The notes beneath the pieces are model-generated. The model was not told the DNA's origin. It saw only the letters and a list, made by a program, of their open reading frames with translations, and searched no databases. Positions 62,413 to 64,000 of a stretch of 64,000 nucleotides of DNA are shown in pieces. Origin of the DNA: Planctomycetota bacterium (GTDB lineage: Bacteria; Planctomycetota; Planctomycetia; Planctomycetales; Planctomycetaceae); contig JACTNB010000021.1 in the NCBI GenBank assembly GCA_014584345.1, forward strand, positions 1 through 64,000, written 5' to 3'. Made by a program: the position numbers and the translations under genes. Within the stretch, counting starts at the first letter, position 1. Each line of letters opens with the position of its first letter.

Positions 62413-63486
62413 ATGCAAAGACGCCAGTTCCTCCAGGCGTGTGCCACCGCAACCGCCTGCACCGTTACGACAACGTATGCCAGATCCCCGGCGGAACGCA
62501 TCAAAATGGGGCAAATCGGCACGAAGCACGCCCATGCGGGTGGGCAACTCAGCACGGCTCGACAGCTTTCCGACCTGTACGAGGTGGTTGGCGTGGTGGA
62601 ACCCGATGATCAGCAATACGCCCGGATCGCGCAGCAGCCGACCTATCGCGATGTGCCACGATTAACGCTCGACCAACTCCTCGGCACTCCGGGGTTACAG
62701 GTTGTCGCCGTCGAGACCGAAGTGCGCGACTTGCTTCGCACCGCTCGCATTTGTCTTGAAGCTGGCTTACATATCCATCTTGATAAACCTGCGGGTGAAT
62801 CCTACGAGGAACTAGTTGCGCTACATCGCCTCGCCGAGGGGAAAAAACGTGTCATCCAGATGGGGTACATGTTCCGCTATAATCCCGGGTTTCAGTTTCT
62901 GTTCGAGATTGCTCGCGAGGGATGGTTGGGAAACATCTTCGAAGTACACGGTGTCATGAGTAAAAAGATCGGCCCCGCCGAGCGAAGCCAACTGGCCGAA
63001 TATCCCGGAGGATCGATGTTCGAACTGGGATGCCACCTGATCGATCCCTTGTTTCACCTCCTGGGCACGCCGGATAACGTCGTCCCCTTCAACCGTGGCA
63101 CTCTGTCGGGCGACCCGCTGCTCGACAACATGCTGGCCGTCTTTGAATATCCCCGGGCGACGGCCACGATTCGCAGCAGCTTGCAGGAAGTCGACGGGGG
63201 ACGGCGCCGACAGTTTGTCGTGTGTGGCGACCAGGGGACCGTTGCGATTCGTCCTTTGGAGCCCCCGGTACTCGAATTGACTCTCGAAGCCCCCCGCGGC
63301 AATTTCCGCAAGGGAGCTCAACTGGTGAATCTCGCTCCCTCGGCAGGCCGTTACCACGGTGCCTGGATGGAATTGGCACGCGTGGTTCGCGGCGAAATCC
63401 CGTTTCCCTATTCTCATTCGCACGATCTTGCCGTGCAGCAGGCCGTGCTCGCCTCCAGTGAACTGCTTGCCTGGCAGACTTTATAG
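62413..63486 (+). CDS. Tat-exported Gfo/Idh/MocA-family oxidoreductase
   Basis: A 357-residue protein. ATG 62413 has GGAG six bases upstream and opens a twin-arginine leader (MQRRQFLQACATATACTVTT); the GTG at 62401 adds four residues. A Rossmann nucleotide-binding domain covers about residues 30-150; GQIGTKHAHAGG replaces the usual GxGxxG. The catalytic DKP motif lies in HIHLDKPAGESYEEL, and the C-terminal alpha/beta domain (about 160-357) carries ELGCHLIDPLFHLLGTPDNV with the catalytic His. Such enzymes oxidise or reduce sugars and sugar acids with NAD(P). Tat export of Gfo/Idh/MocA enzymes with a bound cofactor is common in planctomycetes. It may work on glycans from the enzymes elsewhere in the window. 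Confidence 0.9.
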   Translation: MQRRQFLQACATATACTVTTTYARSPAERIKMGQIGTKHAHAGGQLSTARQLSDLYEVVGVVEPDDQQYARIAQQPTYRDVPRLTLDQLLGTPGLQVVAVETEVRDLLRTARICLEAGLHIHLDKPAGESYEELVALHRLAEGKKRVIQMGYMFRYNPGFQFLFEIAREGWLGNIFEVHGVMSKKIGPAERSQLAEYPGGSMFELGCHLIDPLFHLLGTPDNVVPFNRGTLSGDPLLDNMLAVFEYPRATATIRSSLQEVDGGRRRQFVVCGDQGTVAIRPLEPPVLELTLEAPRGNFRKGAQLVNLAPSAGRYHGAWMELARVVRGEIPFPYSHSHDLAVQQAVLASSELLAWQTL

Positions 63487-63579
63487 GGTACCTCGAAGGG
63501 GCTACTCGATCTCTCTGGCCCGGGTAGCTTCTCGTAGCCCCCTCTTGTGAGTCCCGTCTGCTTTTTGTATGTTTGCTGC

Positions 63580-64000
63580 ATGGCAAGTCTCGAAACGTCA
63601 TGCGAACAGCGGCAGCACGCGTTCTTCCAGGATCTGGAATCGCCGCTTATGTTGCTGGAATTGTTTGAATTTCTCCCGAATGTCTATTTGTACGTGAAAG
63701 ACCGGGAGGGGAAGTTTCTCCGGGTGAATCGCTTTGCCTGCCAGATTCTGGGAGTGGCGTGTGAAAGGGAGGTCGTCGGGAAAAACGATTTTGACTTCTT
63801 CCCCCCGGCGATTGCCAGCCAGTATGTCGAAGAAGATCACCGCGTTCTGGCCAGCGGGAGCCCGCTGCTCGATCAAGTCTGGCTGGTGCCCGGGGGGGAT
63901 GGCTTTCCCCGGTGGTATCTGTGTAACAAAATCCCACTGCGCAATCTGGCGGGGGAGATCTGTGGCCTGGCGGGCATCAAGCGGCCCTACGAGCATTCCG
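63580..64000 (+). CDS. PAS-domain regulator, cut by the window end
   Basis: From ATG 63580 the plus strand is open to the edge (140 codons seen). After a short N-terminus the PAS domain is clear: LFEFLPNVYLYVKDREGKFL, then VVGKNDFDFFPPAIASQYVE and LLDQVWLVPGGDGFPRWYLC. This pattern is typical of planctomycete PAS-containing transcriptional regulators, most often of the AraC family, with the DNA-binding domain at the missing C-terminus. A sensor kinase or a diguanylate cyclase cannot be excluded until the rest is read. The gene follows the oxidoreductase with a ~95-base gap. Confidence 0.8.
   Translation, partial: MASLETSCEQRQHAFFQDLESPLMLLELFEFLPNVYLYVKDREGKFLRVNRFACQILGVACEREVVGKNDFDFFPPAIASQYVEEDHRVLASGSPLLDQVWLVPGGDGFPRWYLCNKIPLRNLAGEICGLAGIKRPYEHS

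Noticed and set aside
63598..63996. 132-codon minus-strand frame at the right edge
   Set aside because: Antisense to a clear PAS domain on the plus strand.

Overview
The window looks like a planctomycete chromosome or metagenome-assembled contig, most likely order Planctomycetales. The lineage calls rest on four DUF1559 major-pilin-like proteins, a DUF1549/DUF1553 'planctomycete cytochrome' gene next to a WD40 protein with a CxxCH motif, a DUF1080 protein, a PQQ-like propeller, a secreted Gfo/Idh/MocA oxidoreductase and a PAS regulator of planctomycete type. There is no phage, transposon, CRISPR array, rRNA or convincing tRNA. Genes are mostly monocistronic or in pairs, with long spacers and many hairpin terminators.

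Layout. 1-1230: an open reading frame running off the left edge joins a planctomycete-type exported protein in frame to the middle of a proteobacterial-looking TatC, probably an assembly chimera. 1.9-8.7 kb: exported TPR protein, ECF sigma factor, possible small protein, HIT hydrolase, PurU, and a membrane-bound PP2C/SpoIIE phosphatase. 9.0-18.5 kb: polysaccharide and peptide catabolism, with a CE15-type glucuronoyl esterase, an M14 metallopeptidase, a sialic-acid pair (NanA lyase plus a kelch mutarotase fused to a sodium:solute symporter) and an SDR reductase. 19.1-27.7 kb: a three-gene unit encoding DUF1549/1553, a pre-peptidase-type exported protein with a long coiled coil, and a cytochrome/WD40 protein with a second coiled coil. 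28.6-42 kb: thioredoxin-like lipoprotein, alpha/beta hydrolase, CPA1 antiporter, a second sodium symporter, exported Bcp-like peroxiredoxin, a large membrane protein of unknown function, a kinase-like protein, AzlC/AzlD and HdeD.

42-64 kb: pyruvate carboxylase, DUF1080 protein with a small Sm-like protein upstream, PQQ propeller, a cluster of three DUF1559 genes interleaved with two small lipoproteins, Uup-type ABC-F ATPase, pyruvate phosphate dikinase, His-rich exported protein, a fourth DUF1559 gene, GatC, ribosomal protein L28, CsrA, an exported oxidoreductase, and the start of a PAS-domain regulator cut by the right edge.

Functional links. Pyruvate carboxylase and PPDK give reversible control of the pyruvate/PEP/oxaloacetate node. 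The esterase, the sialate pair, DUF1080, the oxidoreductase and DUF1549/1553 fit a heterotroph degrading complex glycans in an enlarged periplasm. The DUF1559/lipoprotein cluster is a tandem family whose N-terminal DNA is unusually alike. The strongest candidates for something not well described are the Sm-like small protein, the paired coiled-coil proteins of the 19-27 kb unit, and the homogenised DUF1559 cluster.
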